A stretch of 64,000 nucleotides of DNA from Coemansia sp. RSA 487 (lineage: Eukaryota > Kickxellomycota > Kickxellomycetes > Kickxellales > Kickxellaceae). This document shows positions 41,015 to 50,894 of the stretch, piece by piece; position 1 is the stretch's first letter, and the number at the start of each line of letters is the position of its first letter. A program made the translations under genes and the position numbers. Where the stretch lies: contig JANBRJ010000044.1 of the NCBI GenBank assembly GCA_027577595.1, positions 1 through 64,000 on the forward strand, written 5' to 3'. The notes below the pieces were generated by a model. That model saw only the letters and a program-made list of their open reading frames with translations, was not told the DNA's origin and ran no database searches.

Positions 41015-42064
41015 CTACACAAGTGGAAGCAAAGCAGTTGATATGTGGGGATTCGACTCCAGCATCTTTTGCGTGACAAGCAGATCGCGGGAAACAAACA
41101 GCAGCTTGTATGAGCTCTTTATTGTTCCCTCACTGATTCCAGCAACGTGGGAGATGACTCCGGCATCCCTCGGCTGCCCCACCAGATGCGACGCCATATA
41201 GATACAAGCGCCAGCCACCGATACCGGGCTCTTTCCAGCAAGCGTGTCGTGCTGCTTGACGGCGTCGTTGAGAATTGACGCGCATTGCTGCGCAGGCGCC
41301 CCAAGCGAAAGCGTCGAGCAGAAACGGGCCAGCAGATCGTCCGACAGCATAGTGCCCACATCTTCGCCAAGCCTGTCCTTCAGCAGCTTGAACATGCGGC
41401 TAATCTCCTTGCGTGGCACATGCGTCAACGCACAGATCTCCTTGAACGTGCGCGGCACCGCCTGCTGCCTACACGCAAGGAATATGCATGTGGCCACGAT
41501 TGCGTCAATGTTTTTGCCGCGGTGCAAGTCCTCCTCGGCAACTCGCCGGTACATTTTGCGCGCCGCCTCGCCAATGCTTGACGGCACGTCCATGTTTGCG
41601 CACATCAGGGTGATTCCGCTGTATGCTCGCTCCAGACCGCGCTCCCGCCGCTTTGCTACCTCACGGCTGGCCTTTCTGCCGCCCGATCTGCTCCGTTGCG
41701 CCCGCGACAGCACTGCATCCTTGCTGCTGTTGCTGTTCGAGTCGCTGTCTTCTTGGCTGCTTTGACTGCTGCTCCCGCCGGCCATCGACAGCAAGGTTGC
41801 CGCTACTGCAGGCACTAAAGGATTCTCATTCTCGTTCTGCTTTAGCTGCTCGGAATGCCTAATGCTTGTTGTATGTGACTTGCTGTATGAAGACAAAAGT
41901 CGGTCACCAATGGCTGAATTGCAGTCGGTGCATACTATATCGCCACGCTTGAAATCGTGAACAAGGCCAGAGTCGTCTGAAAGACAATTGGGACACATTA
42001 CAGTAAACCCTCTCGATAGCGTTGTCGTATTTGTCGCTGTTGCTGATACCATAGCTACCGCCAT
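41015..42064 (-). CDS. TFIIB-like paralogue 3 with altered reader region, 349 aa
   Basis: The zinc ribbon is kept (CPNC at 24-27 and CTDC at 45-48, CX2CX17CX2C) and so are both cyclin repeats (ATCIFLACRQQAVPRTFKEI, SGKSPVSVAGACIYMASHLVG, ISEGTIKSSYKLL). The block TRSEWRTF and the loop after it, which form the B-reader/linker in TFIIB, are gone; in its place stand SSYSKSHTT and a 60-residue Ser/Asn/Gln-rich stretch followed by basic residues. It is not Brf1 (no C-terminal Brf1 homology) and the core resembles the TFIIB copies here. It is a diverged TFIIB, perhaps for special promoters or acting as a competitor of the normal factor. It lies 274 bp upstream of copy 2 in the same direction. Confidence 0.85.
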   Translation of the reverse strand: MAVAMVSATATNTTTLSRGFTVMCPNCLSDDSGLVHDFKRGDIVCTDCNSAIGDRLLSSYSKSHTTSIRHSEQLKQNENENPLVPAVAATLLSMAGGSSSQSSQEDSDSNSNSSKDAVLSRAQRSRSGGRKASREVAKRRERGLERAYSGITLMCANMDVPSSIGEAARKMYRRVAEEDLHRGKNIDAIVATCIFLACRQQAVPRTFKEICALTHVPRKEISRMFKLLKDRLGEDVGTMLSDDLLARFCSTLSLGAPAQQCASILNDAVKQHDTLAGKSPVSVAGACIYMASHLVGQPRDAGVISHVAGISEGTIKSSYKLLFVSRDLLVTQKMLESNPHISTALLPLV

Positions 42065-42625
42065 ATTATCTACTGTTGATCAGCAAAAACGTAAGTGATC
42101 TAATAGCTGCGAGATAACAAATAAGGTGATCCAAACAGCTGGTTCTATTAATAACAAAAAGAGAGGACAGTTTTCGCCAGAGAATCAGTCTTTTGGACGC
42201 TATAGCTATATAGCATCAATAATGGGAAAATAAAAAAGACAATGGTCCACTTTGGTATATAAAAAAAACTAAAGAACAAAAGAAGAGCTTGAGAAAAATA
42301 TTTCTCGTTCCTTTGAAACTTGAACCCCAAGCAAAAAAAAAAGCCTTGATCAAACTTTTTGGGCTTCCAGAGCCATGTTGAAATTTTTTCTCTCCTTGGG
42401 GTTCCAATCATTCTGTCCGCAGTTATTGGCCAAAGTGCTAATCTGATACCGCAAAGCTGATCGATTACCTAGCAAAAGATAACAGGCGTTTTCAAGTCCT
42501 AGTGTAAACTGTCGTCATCACCGTCCTTTCCTTTTAAAAGGCACTTGTCAAATTCTATTTTATACTTTTTTCTAATTTATAAAGGTTATTCTACACTCGG
42601 CTTTACTGAGAATTATCAAAAGACA
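42065..42625. other. Divergent promoter region
   Basis: About 560 bp between TFIIB-like gene 3 and the ADCK2-like gene, which are transcribed apart. It is rich in A and T runs. No gene could be supported. Confidence 0.6.
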
Positions 42626-44791
42626 ATGATGCTTCGATGTTGCTGTAGTGTTCGCAGCATCAGCAGAGACAGTGGCGGTGGAAATAAAGCGTTATCGCTG
42701 TTATTGGAGAGACACAGTAGCCGTCTTCAAATTCGTTCAAGAGAAAGAATGCTTTGGACAAGAAACAGATACAAAGGCAGCTGGCGAACAAAGGGATCAT
42801 GCACTGCTACTGCGTTGGGATCGCTCTCCCTTTTAAGCGGAACAGGGCTGTATCTGGCAGCAACCAAAGAAAACAGCGATGCTAAAACCCCTACCGAGTC
42901 AGAGCCAGAGCCAGAGCCACAGACAGAGCTAGAGCTAGAGGCACAGACGCAAGGTAAATTAGAGCCAGGCGGACACTTCAATAGCGTATGGTGTGCTGTT
43001 TGCCAAAGCGGGACATATATATGGCGTATAGTGGTTGTGGACGGGTTAATGGAGTTTGTCCTGACAGCAGTACGGTCTGGAGAGCTCCTGATACGATTTG
43101 TGCCACTGCTAGTTCTATACCCAGCTGTGTGGTTTGGCGAATGCGACCCAAACCGCGGGAACGAGAAAAGCGGCGCGCTCTGGTGGTACCGGTTGGTTTG
43201 CCGGCAGATGGCAAGCGCCGGCCCTACGTTCATTAAATTAGCGCAATGGGCAGCCAGCAGAACCGACCTATTCAACATGCAGCTCTGCATGGAGCTTGGG
43301 CGGCTACACGACAGAAACAAAGAGCACTCGGCTGCATACTCGAAGAACGCAGTAGCAAAAGCGTTTGGCGTTAGCAGCATCGACCAGGTGTTTGAGTCTT
43401 TCGACGAGCGGCCCTTGGGAGTCGGCGCAGTAGCTCAGGTGCATCAGGCGAGGTTTTCAAAGGAATTTGTTGACACCCGTGCAAGCAATGGCAGACTGGT
43501 TCAAGACGTAGCTGTGAAAGTGCTGCACCCAGGAGTCGAGCGGAAGATCAGGCGGGACCTGCGCATCATGCAGTGGGGCGCACACATCGTCGGAGCGCTT
43601 CCCGGGATGAAGTGGCTGAGCTTGCCCGAAGAGGTTTCGATATTTGGCGCAATGATGGAGTCGCAAGTGGATCTTCGTAACGAGAAGCGCAACTCGGAAA
43701 TGTTTTTGGCAAACTTTACCAGTCGTCGCGGGGTACAGTTCCCGCACATGTATCTGCCGCTGCAGGCAAAGGATGTTTTGGTGGAAACCTATTGCGACGG
43801 CATTCCACTGCGGGCGTTTCTAGATACAGATGGACATACTCCGTTCGATCGCGAACTGGGCACCAAGGGTCTGGATGCCTTTCTGCATATGCTTATCTAC
43901 GACAACTTTGTCCATGCCGACTTGCACCCTGGAAACATCATGGTGAAGCTTTCGCCGCCATATGTCGGCTCGCAGCTGGACCGCTTCGTCGAAGACTTTT
44001 ACGACATGTCGCCCTTCAACCAAGCCAAACGCCAGAACGAGCACAGCTTGCCAACCGCCACGGAGGCGCACCAGCACATTCGCGCGATTCTCGATGAGCA
44101 CGATGCAGGCGCCATCACCACCCAGGAAAAGAAACAGCGGATCCACGAATACATGGACCTTCTCTACCGGAGGGGATTCACGCCAACGCTCATATTCCTC
44201 GACTGTGGGCTGACAACGTCGCTCGATGACTTTAACAGGCACAACTTTATCGACCTGTTTGCAGCAGTGTGCACATTCGACGGGAAAAAGGCAGGGGAGC
44301 TGATGATCGACCGCTGTCTTACGCCCGAGCTCGTGGAAGAGCCAGATGTGTTTATCCTGCGCATGCAGGATGTCATCCTCAAGGTGCGCACAGTGTCGCT
44401 TCAGCTGTCCAAGCTAACGTTTAGCGAGGTGTTTGGGCCAGTCATGTCTGCGGTGCGCACACACCACGTAAAGCTGGCGCCCGACTTTATCAACATCATA
44501 ATGGCTATGTTTATCCTTGAGGGGATCGGGCGGCGCCTCGACCCCGACTCGGACATCTTGCGTGCAGCACTGCCGATGCTTCGGAAGTGGCTCAAGGAGG
44601 ATGCCCGCAACGAGCTGACGTGGCAGCAAAGGGGCCGTGCCAGCCGCAGAACGAGCCTCAATCTGCTCAAGGTCTGGCTGTACGTCGAGGTGCGCGAGTA
44701 CTTGGACCGCGTTCGGTACTGGGGATACGATGACCGCGAGTTCTTTGGTCCGTTTGCTCCCTTCATTACTGCCGATTCTAGCCTCTCCTAG
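42626..44791 (+). CDS. ADCK2-like UbiB/ABC1-family mitochondrial kinase, 721 aa
   Basis: The start is the ATG at 42626; the first 55 residues are rich in Arg and Ser and suit a mitochondrial presequence. A span follows at about residue 60-75 and another near 150-175. The protein-kinase-like fold has SAGPTFIKLAQWAASRTDLF (about 196-215), GVGAVAQVHQARF, VAVKVLHPGVERKI, HADLHPGNIMV (catalytic loop, about 429) and FLDCGLT (DFG equivalent, about 525). In this family the inhibitory motif is usually KxGQ; here it reads KLAQ. The order and the long insert between HADLHPGN and DCGL fit ADCK2 and the yeast relative Cqd1, which influence coenzyme Q distribution. Assignment to the ADCK2 branch is by motif. 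Confidence 0.85.
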   Translation: MMLRCCCSVRSISRDSGGGNKALSLLLERHSSRLQIRSRERMLWTRNRYKGSWRTKGSCTATALGSLSLLSGTGLYLAATKENSDAKTPTESEPEPEPQTELELEAQTQGKLEPGGHFNSVWCAVCQSGTYIWRIVVVDGLMEFVLTAVRSGELLIRFVPLLVLYPAVWFGECDPNRGNEKSGALWWYRLVCRQMASAGPTFIKLAQWAASRTDLFNMQLCMELGRLHDRNKEHSAAYSKNAVAKAFGVSSIDQVFESFDERPLGVGAVAQVHQARFSKEFVDTRASNGRLVQDVAVKVLHPGVERKIRRDLRIMQWGAHIVGALPGMKWLSLPEEVSIFGAMMESQVDLRNEKRNSEMFLANFTSRRGVQFPHMYLPLQAKDVLVETYCDGIPLRAFLDTDGHTPFDRELGTKGLDAFLHMLIYDNFVHADLHPGNIMVKLSPPYVGSQLDRFVEDFYDMSPFNQAKRQNEHSLPTATEAHQHIRAILDEHDAGAITTQEKKQRIHEYMDLLYRRGFTPTLIFLDCGLTTSLDDFNRHNFIDLFAAVCTFDGKKAGELMIDRCLTPELVEEPDVFILRMQDVILKVRTVSLQLSKLTFSEVFGPVMSAVRTHHVKLAPDFINIIMAMFILEGIGRRLDPDSDILRAALPMLRKWLKEDARNELTWQQRGRASRRTSLNLLKVWLYVEVREYLDRVRYWGYDDREFFGPFAPFITADSSLS

Positions 44792-45508
44792 TCCTCATCT
44801 CATTTTTATTACGCTTTTGGTTATCTGCGTTTACTATTTGTATTTTATATTGTTCGATATAAGCGCGCTTCTCTATTGAATGCGCCAAAATAAACAATCG
44901 TTTCTATTTACTTCAAATTGCCAGCTCCTGCGTGTTACTACTTTATTCAGCCATTCGCTATGTATGCCTTCAAGTTGATTAAAGGGCGTGACATGCAGGG
45001 AACAAACAGCAAAGAAGGGGTCAGCCCTTATACGTAAACCTTATTACTGTCGACCTCATTGTCCATCTCTGAAATCATATTAGCATCCTGACTAAACAAA
45101 TAACATGAACGACAATGCTGTGGCTATTATAATCAACAGCAGTAGCGGAGTTAGCATCGTATCGTTCTTGCTTGGACAATTACATGTCAATTAAATAAAG
45201 TTTGAAAAGGAGGGATAGAAGTTATCTTGCAAACCAGCGTACAATAGGCGTGGTTTACTGTTTAGGCTCATGGACTAAGGAAATGTGCGCTACACGGGTC
45301 CAGATCATACTAGACATGCAATGCTCAATCCAACCATCAACGCAACCACATACACGCATATAAAAAGGAGACTAGTGAGCTAGCGACCTATCCGAGTGCC
45401 GTCCACATTTCTCTTGTAATACATCGCATTCCTTTTCAATAGCAACAGCACCCCTTCCAAGCCCTTCATATTCTCGTTTACATTTTTCTTTCTAAAACCT
45501 CATTAACA
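44792..45508. other. Promoter region of secreted protein gene B
   Basis: About 700 bp without a gene. It ends in a pyrimidine-rich leader before the secreted-protein start and includes a TATA box at 45359. Confidence 0.6.
45359..45366 (+). promoter_or_regulatory. TATA box of secreted protein gene B
   Basis: TATAAAAA 150 bp upstream of the ATG at 45509, followed by a C/T-rich leader. The position suits a transcript with a leader of about 120 nt. Confidence 0.55.
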
Positions 45509-46129
45509 ATGCGCTTCTCCGCTCTTGCTACAGTCCTTGGCCTTGTCTCGTGCGTTGCTGCTGCCCCTTACTATGGTGGCGATGTGACCCAGGTTATTGG
45601 TGTTCCTCCGATTGTCGCTCCTCCTGTTGTTGGTGGTGGTGCCTACCCTGGCAGCGGTGCCACTTATCCGGGTGGTGGTAGCAATGGATCCGGCAACAAC
45701 GGTGCTGGTAACAATGGCTCAGGCAACAACGGCAACGGTTCCGGTAACAACGGAAATGGCTCGGGTGGCAACGGCTCTAACGGGAATGGCTCCGGCGGTA
45801 GCGGCAGTGGCCCTTCGGGCGGCCAGGTTGGCAAGCCTGCCGACTGCGGTCTTTCTCCTGGCCAGACCGCCGCTCTGACCCCCCTTGTCAACGAGCTCCA
45901 GCTTACCAGGACCGTTGATGACCTCAAGCACCTTACCAAGCAAATCACAGACCTTCTTGCTGATACTCTCCAGGAGAGTGCTGTTTCTTCGATCCTCAAC
46001 ATCGTTGACAATGTCGTTGCTGGTCTCGGCCTGGGCGGTCTTGACCTCAAGCCCACTGTTGACAGCGTTACCAGCATTCTTCGGAAGCAGGTTCCTTGCG
46101 TCCTCGATACTCTTCTTCCTAAGCCATAA
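45509..46129 (+). CDS. Secreted Gly/Asn/Ser-rich protein, family member B, 206 aa
   Basis: The signal peptide (MRFSALATVLGLVSCVAAAP) is followed by a valine/proline-rich stretch and a linker of GSGNNGNGSGNNG type. The family module begins CGLSPGQTAALTPL, includes AGLGLGGLDLKPTVDSV and ends PCVLDTLLPKP. It shares GLGLGGLDxKPxVD with member A at 17.7 kb and so forms a pair with it, whereas members C and D form the other pair. The Asn-Gly-Ser linker has possible N-glycosylation sites (NGS). The gene is uninterrupted and the first of three tandem copies on the plus strand. Confidence 0.88.
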   Translation: MRFSALATVLGLVSCVAAAPYYGGDVTQVIGVPPIVAPPVVGGGAYPGSGATYPGGGSNGSGNNGAGNNGSGNNGNGSGNNGNGSGGNGSNGNGSGGSGSGPSGGQVGKPADCGLSPGQTAALTPLVNELQLTRTVDDLKHLTKQITDLLADTLQESAVSSILNIVDNVVAGLGLGGLDLKPTVDSVTSILRKQVPCVLDTLLPKP

Positions 46130-47709
46130 GGCTATAATCGTTATTTCTCTTTTTGGAACATAGTGCATTTCATTTCAGTTTTATGTTGAATGTCCGCCTT
46201 GATGGTGAATGTATCACTACAAAAAATACAAGAAGAAAGGGATGGCCACTGTGAACATGTATTAGTAGATAAAAGCGTGCGTATTTTGGGTCAAGTGGGA
46301 AGAAGCGGCGATGGTGTGCTGGCTAGAGAACCAGTGGGGTATAGTTCAACGCAAGCAATGGTATTTTATATTGATTTCTATTTCAGCAGCTCCTAATAGG
46401 CCAAGTAAAAAAGAAACCAAAACTCTTGAGGAAGCACCGTCGATTTTTGAAACAGATTGCGTTGTGGATATGGCTTAAAGCGGCTACACATGGGTGAAAC
46501 CACATAAATTTGGCTCTTTTTTTGGAATTTATGTGACTTCATAAAGTAAAATTGTAGGATATAACGTGTTTCGTTTTTCAAACAAATCTTCAGTTGCTTC
46601 TATATTTTAACATATTCTCTTATAATTTAATCGGTATGTTATGCTGTCAGTAAATCTGATTTGTCTGCTGGCTCTTTACTGGGATCAGTATTTTGTGGCG
46701 CTGATGTTTCAACAAATGTTGTTCGATTTTTGCGTGCAATAGAAATCAAAACGGTCCAAAGCCACTGGGGCTAAACAATCCCATTTTTATAATTCAAAGT
46801 ACGTGTTGACATTGGTGGCTGAAGATATAAATGTTTTTCTTTCCCTTGACAAATAGGCAAAGACATTTAAATTTTATAAGGAACAATGCCGACTGCTTTC
46901 GGTCCAAGGCTTGTTGTTGGATAAAAATAATTATATATTAGCAAAGTACCCAAACAAACTTTCCATTTAATGGCAAGCTGTCAAGTAATTCAATGACATT
47001 TTGGTGTCCTTTTTGTGTCTTTGTTAATTATTCGCATATTGTATAATTTTTAAAACAGGAAGCTGCATCGCACGTATAGCTGCACAGAAAAAAGCCTTTA
47101 TTTTTATTTTCGCAATTTATCTCCACTATGTTTTCAGGCAGGTTCTTCGGCTTGTTTTTACGACATGGCCAACCATGTGTTTTGTTAATGGCCGGCATAA
47201 TTTTGCAGGATGCTAGTTGGGTGTTGAATTCGTTTGTTTCTCTAGAAATAACAATGTAATTGAGTGTCTTTGTTTAAACTAAAAATGAAGAAAAGGAGGG
47301 AGGGACATGCTAGCCGTTTTCGGTAGCAATACAATGAAGAAACTCGAACGACAACGCTGAAAACAAAGCTGGCTTCCATATTGAGACGCTTTACAAAAAC
47401 GTCAACATTACAGCCAAGTTGCTTACAGTTCAAGCTAACGGTATAACCTGTTCACACAGCTTATTGCAACCAGGTTGCCAACTGAGTAAAAAAACCAAGT
47501 GTTATCTATATAAACGTAGTAATTTTCCTGGTACCGTTTTAACTCGAGGTTTTTAAAAAACATCATACAAGGTATTCCCGTTAAAACTTCATCCTCTTCG
47601 TCTGGTTACTCTTTCTCCTACCTCCTAATATTTTCCTCAAACCTCGCGTATAATTCCTCCAGCCCCTTCTTTTCCCCCTTTAAACCTTGTCGTTGGTTCC
47701 TCATTGAAA
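46130..47709. other. Long AT-rich intergenic region
   Basis: About 1.6 kb between two tandem secreted-protein genes. I found no protein-like frame, RNA gene or clear repeat. A TATA box for the next gene is at 47507. Confidence 0.6.
47507..47514 (+). promoter_or_regulatory. TATA box of secreted protein gene C
   Basis: TATATAAA about 200 bp upstream of the ATG at 47710, followed by a C/T-rich leader like that of gene B. Confidence 0.5.
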
Positions 47710-48378
47710 ATGCGCTTCTCTTCGTCCATCGCTACCTTTGCTCTTGCTGCCGCAGCTGCCGCCTCTCCTCTCGCTATCCGTGACGAATACAAAGCCGTTG
47801 GAGAGCACCCGATTGGATACCCCGCTGGTCCCGGCGGTCCCGGCGGTCCCGGATTCCCTGGTGGCCCTGGCGGCCCTGGCTTCCCTGGTGGTCCAGGAGG
47901 ACCTGGCTTCCCTGGTGGTCCAGGAGGACCTGGCTTCCCGGGTGGTCCAGGAGGACCCGGCTTCCCCGGCGGCCCTGGTTTTCCAGGAGGTCCCGGAGGA
48001 CCAGGCGGCCCTAGTGGTCCAGGAGGACCTGGTTTCCCGGGAGGGCCTGGTGGCCCCGGCGGCCCTGGCGGTTCTGGCAACGCTTGCGGTGTCTCTTCCG
48101 ATCAGATCTCGGCACTTACGCCTCTTCTCAGCAAACTCGGTCTTGCAACCACAATCGACGGCGTCAAGCAGCTTGTCGACCATGTTGTCTACGGAGTCGG
48201 AGGCCTTCTCGAGGGTCCTGCAGTCAACGGCAACGGTGGTCTTATTGATCTGGTCAACAACCTTGTCAAGGGTCTTCTTGGCGAGCCTTTGGATCTCCAC
48301 AACACCGTCGATGCGCTTACCAGCATCCTCGACAACCAAGTGCCTTGCCTTCTCGATACCCTTCTGCCCTATCCATAA
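47710..48378 (+). CDS. Secreted collagen-like protein, family member C, 222 aa
   Basis: The ATG at 47710 starts a signal peptide ([19 protein letters not shown]). From about residue 38 to 121 there is a tract with glycine at every third position (GGP, GFP, GSG triplets), the pattern of collagen-like sequence. The family module follows: [14 protein letters not shown], then [30 protein letters not shown], and [11 protein letters not shown]. It is the close sister of member D, with which it shares [13 protein letters not shown]. Two cysteines bracket the module as in all members. Secretion to the wall or outside is likely. No enzyme motif is visible. Confidence 0.88.
   Translation: MRFSSSIATFALAAAAAASPLAIRDEYKAVGEHPIGYPAGPGGPGGPGFPGGPGGPGFPGGPGGPGFPGGPGGPGFPGGPGGPGFPGGPGFPGGPGGPGGPSGPGGPGFPGGPGGPGGPGGSGNACGVSSDQISALTPLLSKLGLATTIDGVKQLVDHVVYGVGGLLEGPAVNGNGGLIDLVNNLVKGLLGEPLDLHNTVDALTSILDNQVPCLLDTLLPYP
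47818..48076 (+). repeat. Collagen-like Gly-X-Pro coding repeat
   Basis: Tandem 27-bp-like units that encode GFPGGPGGP, with silent third-base variation between units. The protein register of glycine every third residue is kept through the whole tract. Confidence 0.85.
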
Positions 48379-49688
48379 ATTTCTTAGCTTCTCGTTCCAC
48401 TAGTAGAAATTTCATCTTTGTCCCCATTTCTTTTGTGTTTGCCATTATCATACTAAATTCCTCAACTTTACTTGTGTCTTTTTGATAACTGATTGCGCTT
48501 GTTGCTTCAGTCATCGAGTTGATCGCTTAATAATTAATTCTGATTCACAGATCCATCGTATCTGAGCTTGCATTTGGAACTGTGTGGCTTGCAATTCTCA
48601 TAGCAAGCTCCGCCACTTGGACTGACAAAAAGAAATGCTATTGTTATCTGTTTGAGAATAATTAAACAATGAAATCCAAGTATTACACCATTATGACTGG
48701 AGCAGATAATTGCAATAGCAACGAGGCTTAGAATCCAAATGAAAGATATCAGACTTCTTGAACGAATTACATGTGGCGCATAGTGGCAATTTTCTTCCTT
48801 ATTGAATCAAAACATTCGTCGGAACGAGCGGGCAAGAGCCTCTACAGATTTCTCGTGAGCATTTTTGTGCCAGCAATGTAGGGAATAGAATAGTGCATTG
48901 ATAAGAATCCATCGGGCAAGAATCCTCGTAAGCTTGTGATTTTGGTCACGCAGCCGTGCGCACTGCTTTCTGCTGTTCATAAACAGAAAAGGAGGTCTCA
49001 TTGTTGGACGCCAGTTTTATTACAAGAAGAGCATTGTGAGAATACAAAAACGCCATAAGCACAAAACAAGAAAATGTACATACTTTTGTTTCAAAATGTT
49101 GGCGTTCTTTTGCCTATTATTCGCACTGTTGATGAATAGAAAACATAGCGCAATAAACAACACATTTGGAAACTAATACGGCTCTCTTTAAAGTAAAAAA
49201 GAATGCTCTTTTGTGGTTAACGCAAAAAAAGAACAATGGATAGATATTGGGGGCTAGGGGAGGTTCGCCGCTGTTCCAGAGTAGCATTTGGACGATTGAG
49301 AATGATACTATTGCACTAGCTATTCTTTTAGTATCGTCAAAGTTTCGCACCAAATTGGTATCCACTCCGAGTATCTTTTTGTGCAAGCTGAAAAATCCGA
49401 TATATAGACCAGCCCAGGAATGGCTTGAGCGAAAAAAAACCTGTTTTCAGTTCAACCAAGAGACTCATTTCGCATCCCAGTTTGTTACTTCACCAACCTC
49501 TTCCCGTTCACATACTTTTGATAGTCTGAAAAAGAAGAAACACCCGATCCCGAGTTTTTTTTTAACTTTCTGGCCAATTCAAAATTCCCCAATATACATT
49601 ACTGTTCATCAAGCGAGGTATATCCCCCTACAAGTCCATAGTCCGAAATCCTAATTTATTTGCTCTTCGAAACTAATATTTTCCAAAA
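48379..49688. other. Long intergenic region
   Basis: About 1.3 kb between secreted genes C and D. A 64-codon minus-strand frame at 49001-48807 has no recognisable features. I see no other gene here. Confidence 0.55.
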
Positions 49689-50399
49689 ATGCGCTTCTCA
49701 TCCTCGATCATCGCTTTTGGCCTGGCTTCTTTTGCCGCTGCCTCGCCCGTTGTTTACCGTCGTGGTAACTTTATCATCGAAGATGGATATCCATTCGGTT
49801 CTGGCCATGGAGGTCCTCCCGGCCTTCCTGGTGGTGGTCTTCCTGGAGGTGGTCTTCCTGGAGGTGGTCTGCCTGGAGGCGGCCTTCCCGGCGGTGGCCT
49901 TCCTGGTGGTGGTGCTCCCGGCGGTGGTGCTCCCGGCGGTGGTGCTCCCGGCGGTGGTGCTCCCGGCGGCGGTGCCCCTGGTGGCGGTGCCCCTGGTGGT
50001 GGTGCTCCTGGCGGCGGTAGTGGCGGTGCCCCAGGAGGCGGTAGTGGCGGTGCCCCAGGAGGCGGAAGCGGCGGTAGTGGAGGCAGTGGTAGCGGTACCA
50101 ATGCCTGTGGCGTCACACCCGGCCAGATCTCGGCGCTCACTCCTCTTCTCGACAAGCTCGGTCTCTCGACCACCGTTGATGGAGTCAAGAAGCTCGTCAA
50201 GAACATTCTCAGCGGCGTCGACGGCCTTCTTGCTGGCCCTGCAGTCAATGGCAGCGGCGGTCTCATTGACACGGTCAACAACCTGGTCAAGGGCCTTTTG
50301 GGCGAGCCTCTCGATCTTCACAACACCGTAACCGCACTTGTGAGCATCCTTCAGAACCAGGTTCCTTGCCTTTTGGATACTGCGCTTCCCAAGCCATAA
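49689..50399 (+). CDS. Secreted elastin-like protein, family member D, 236 aa
   Basis: The signal peptide (MRFSSSIIAFGLASFAAAS) is followed by a short charged stretch and a tract of pentads, GGGLP repeated five or six times and then GGGAP repeated about nine times, which recalls elastin-like Gly-Pro pentads. The family module follows: [55 protein letters not shown]. Module similarity to member C is very high, while the linkers are unrelated. The final motif reads DTALP rather than DTLLP. Confidence 0.88.
   Translation: MRFSSSIIAFGLASFAAASPVVYRRGNFIIEDGYPFGSGHGGPPGLPGGGLPGGGLPGGGLPGGGLPGGGLPGGGAPGGGAPGGGAPGGGAPGGGAPGGGAPGGGAPGGGSGGAPGGGSGGAPGGGSGGSGGSGSGTNACGVTPGQISALTPLLDKLGLSTTVDGVKKLVKNILSGVDGLLAGPAVNGSGGLIDTVNNLVKGLLGEPLDLHNTVTALVSILQNQVPCLLDTALPKP
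49819..50084 (+). repeat. Elastin-like Gly-Gly-Gly-Leu/Ala-Pro coding repeat
   Basis: Tandem 15-bp units encode GGGLP and then GGGAP, ending in GGGSGGAP blocks. Unit number is likely to vary between strains. Confidence 0.85.
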
Positions 50400-50472
50400 A
50401 CCTTTTTTTGCTTGCGTTTACCTACACTAGCAATAGAGCTTAGCTCTTCCAATCCCCTTGTTTACCAATATT

Positions 50473-50661
50473 ATGCCAATTTTTGACATTATATATAACC
50501 TCATGTATTTCTGGGAGTGCAATGGTTTGTCAGTGATGAGACAAGTCAAAATTATACACACTTACATTTTCCAGATTATTTTCATTTTGCAGAAAAAGAG
50601 CAAAAGTAGTGCGAGCACTGATACCAAAGGAATGATTATATTAGATGCAAATGTGAGATGA
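50473..50661 (+). pseudogene. Possible decayed micro zinc-finger unit
   Basis: A frame starts MPIFDIIYNLMYFWECNG and continues with a histidine near the expected place, which resembles the start of the micro zinc-finger genes further on (MPSIDIVYEYCQEC). The first cysteine and last histidine are absent, and the frame runs on past the normal stop. Similarity is weak, so this is a tentative relic. Confidence 0.3.
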
Positions 50662-50894
50662 CTATCAAAATAAGCACAAGTAAAATGTAATTGGCATGTC
50701 TGATATAATCAGTATCTTATAAATGTGATACGTGGTATTGGCCAAGTTTTCTAGTTCACATTTATAATAGGCTATTGTGGTAAGTAAGGAAGCAACATGT
50801 ATCTTGACAATGCTAAGACAGCTGCCATTCCAATCAACTCCAATGAATCGCATTATGTGTTTGATATGAAACATGATCCATATAGACTCATCAG

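Noticed and set aside
47637-48339. Long frames opposite the collagen-like gene rich in Gly-Pro-Pro or Thr-Arg
   Set aside because: Mirror of the repeat on the other strands; the plus frame with signal peptide and conserved module is the real gene.
48807-49001. 64-codon minus-strand frame with an ATG
   Set aside because: Basic and short, without relatives in the window or recognisable motif; not enough to call a gene.
45509-50399. Repeat-rich loci considered as a CRISPR array or satellite
   Set aside because: Repeats are in frame inside coding genes with signal peptides and a conserved C-terminal module; spacers are absent.
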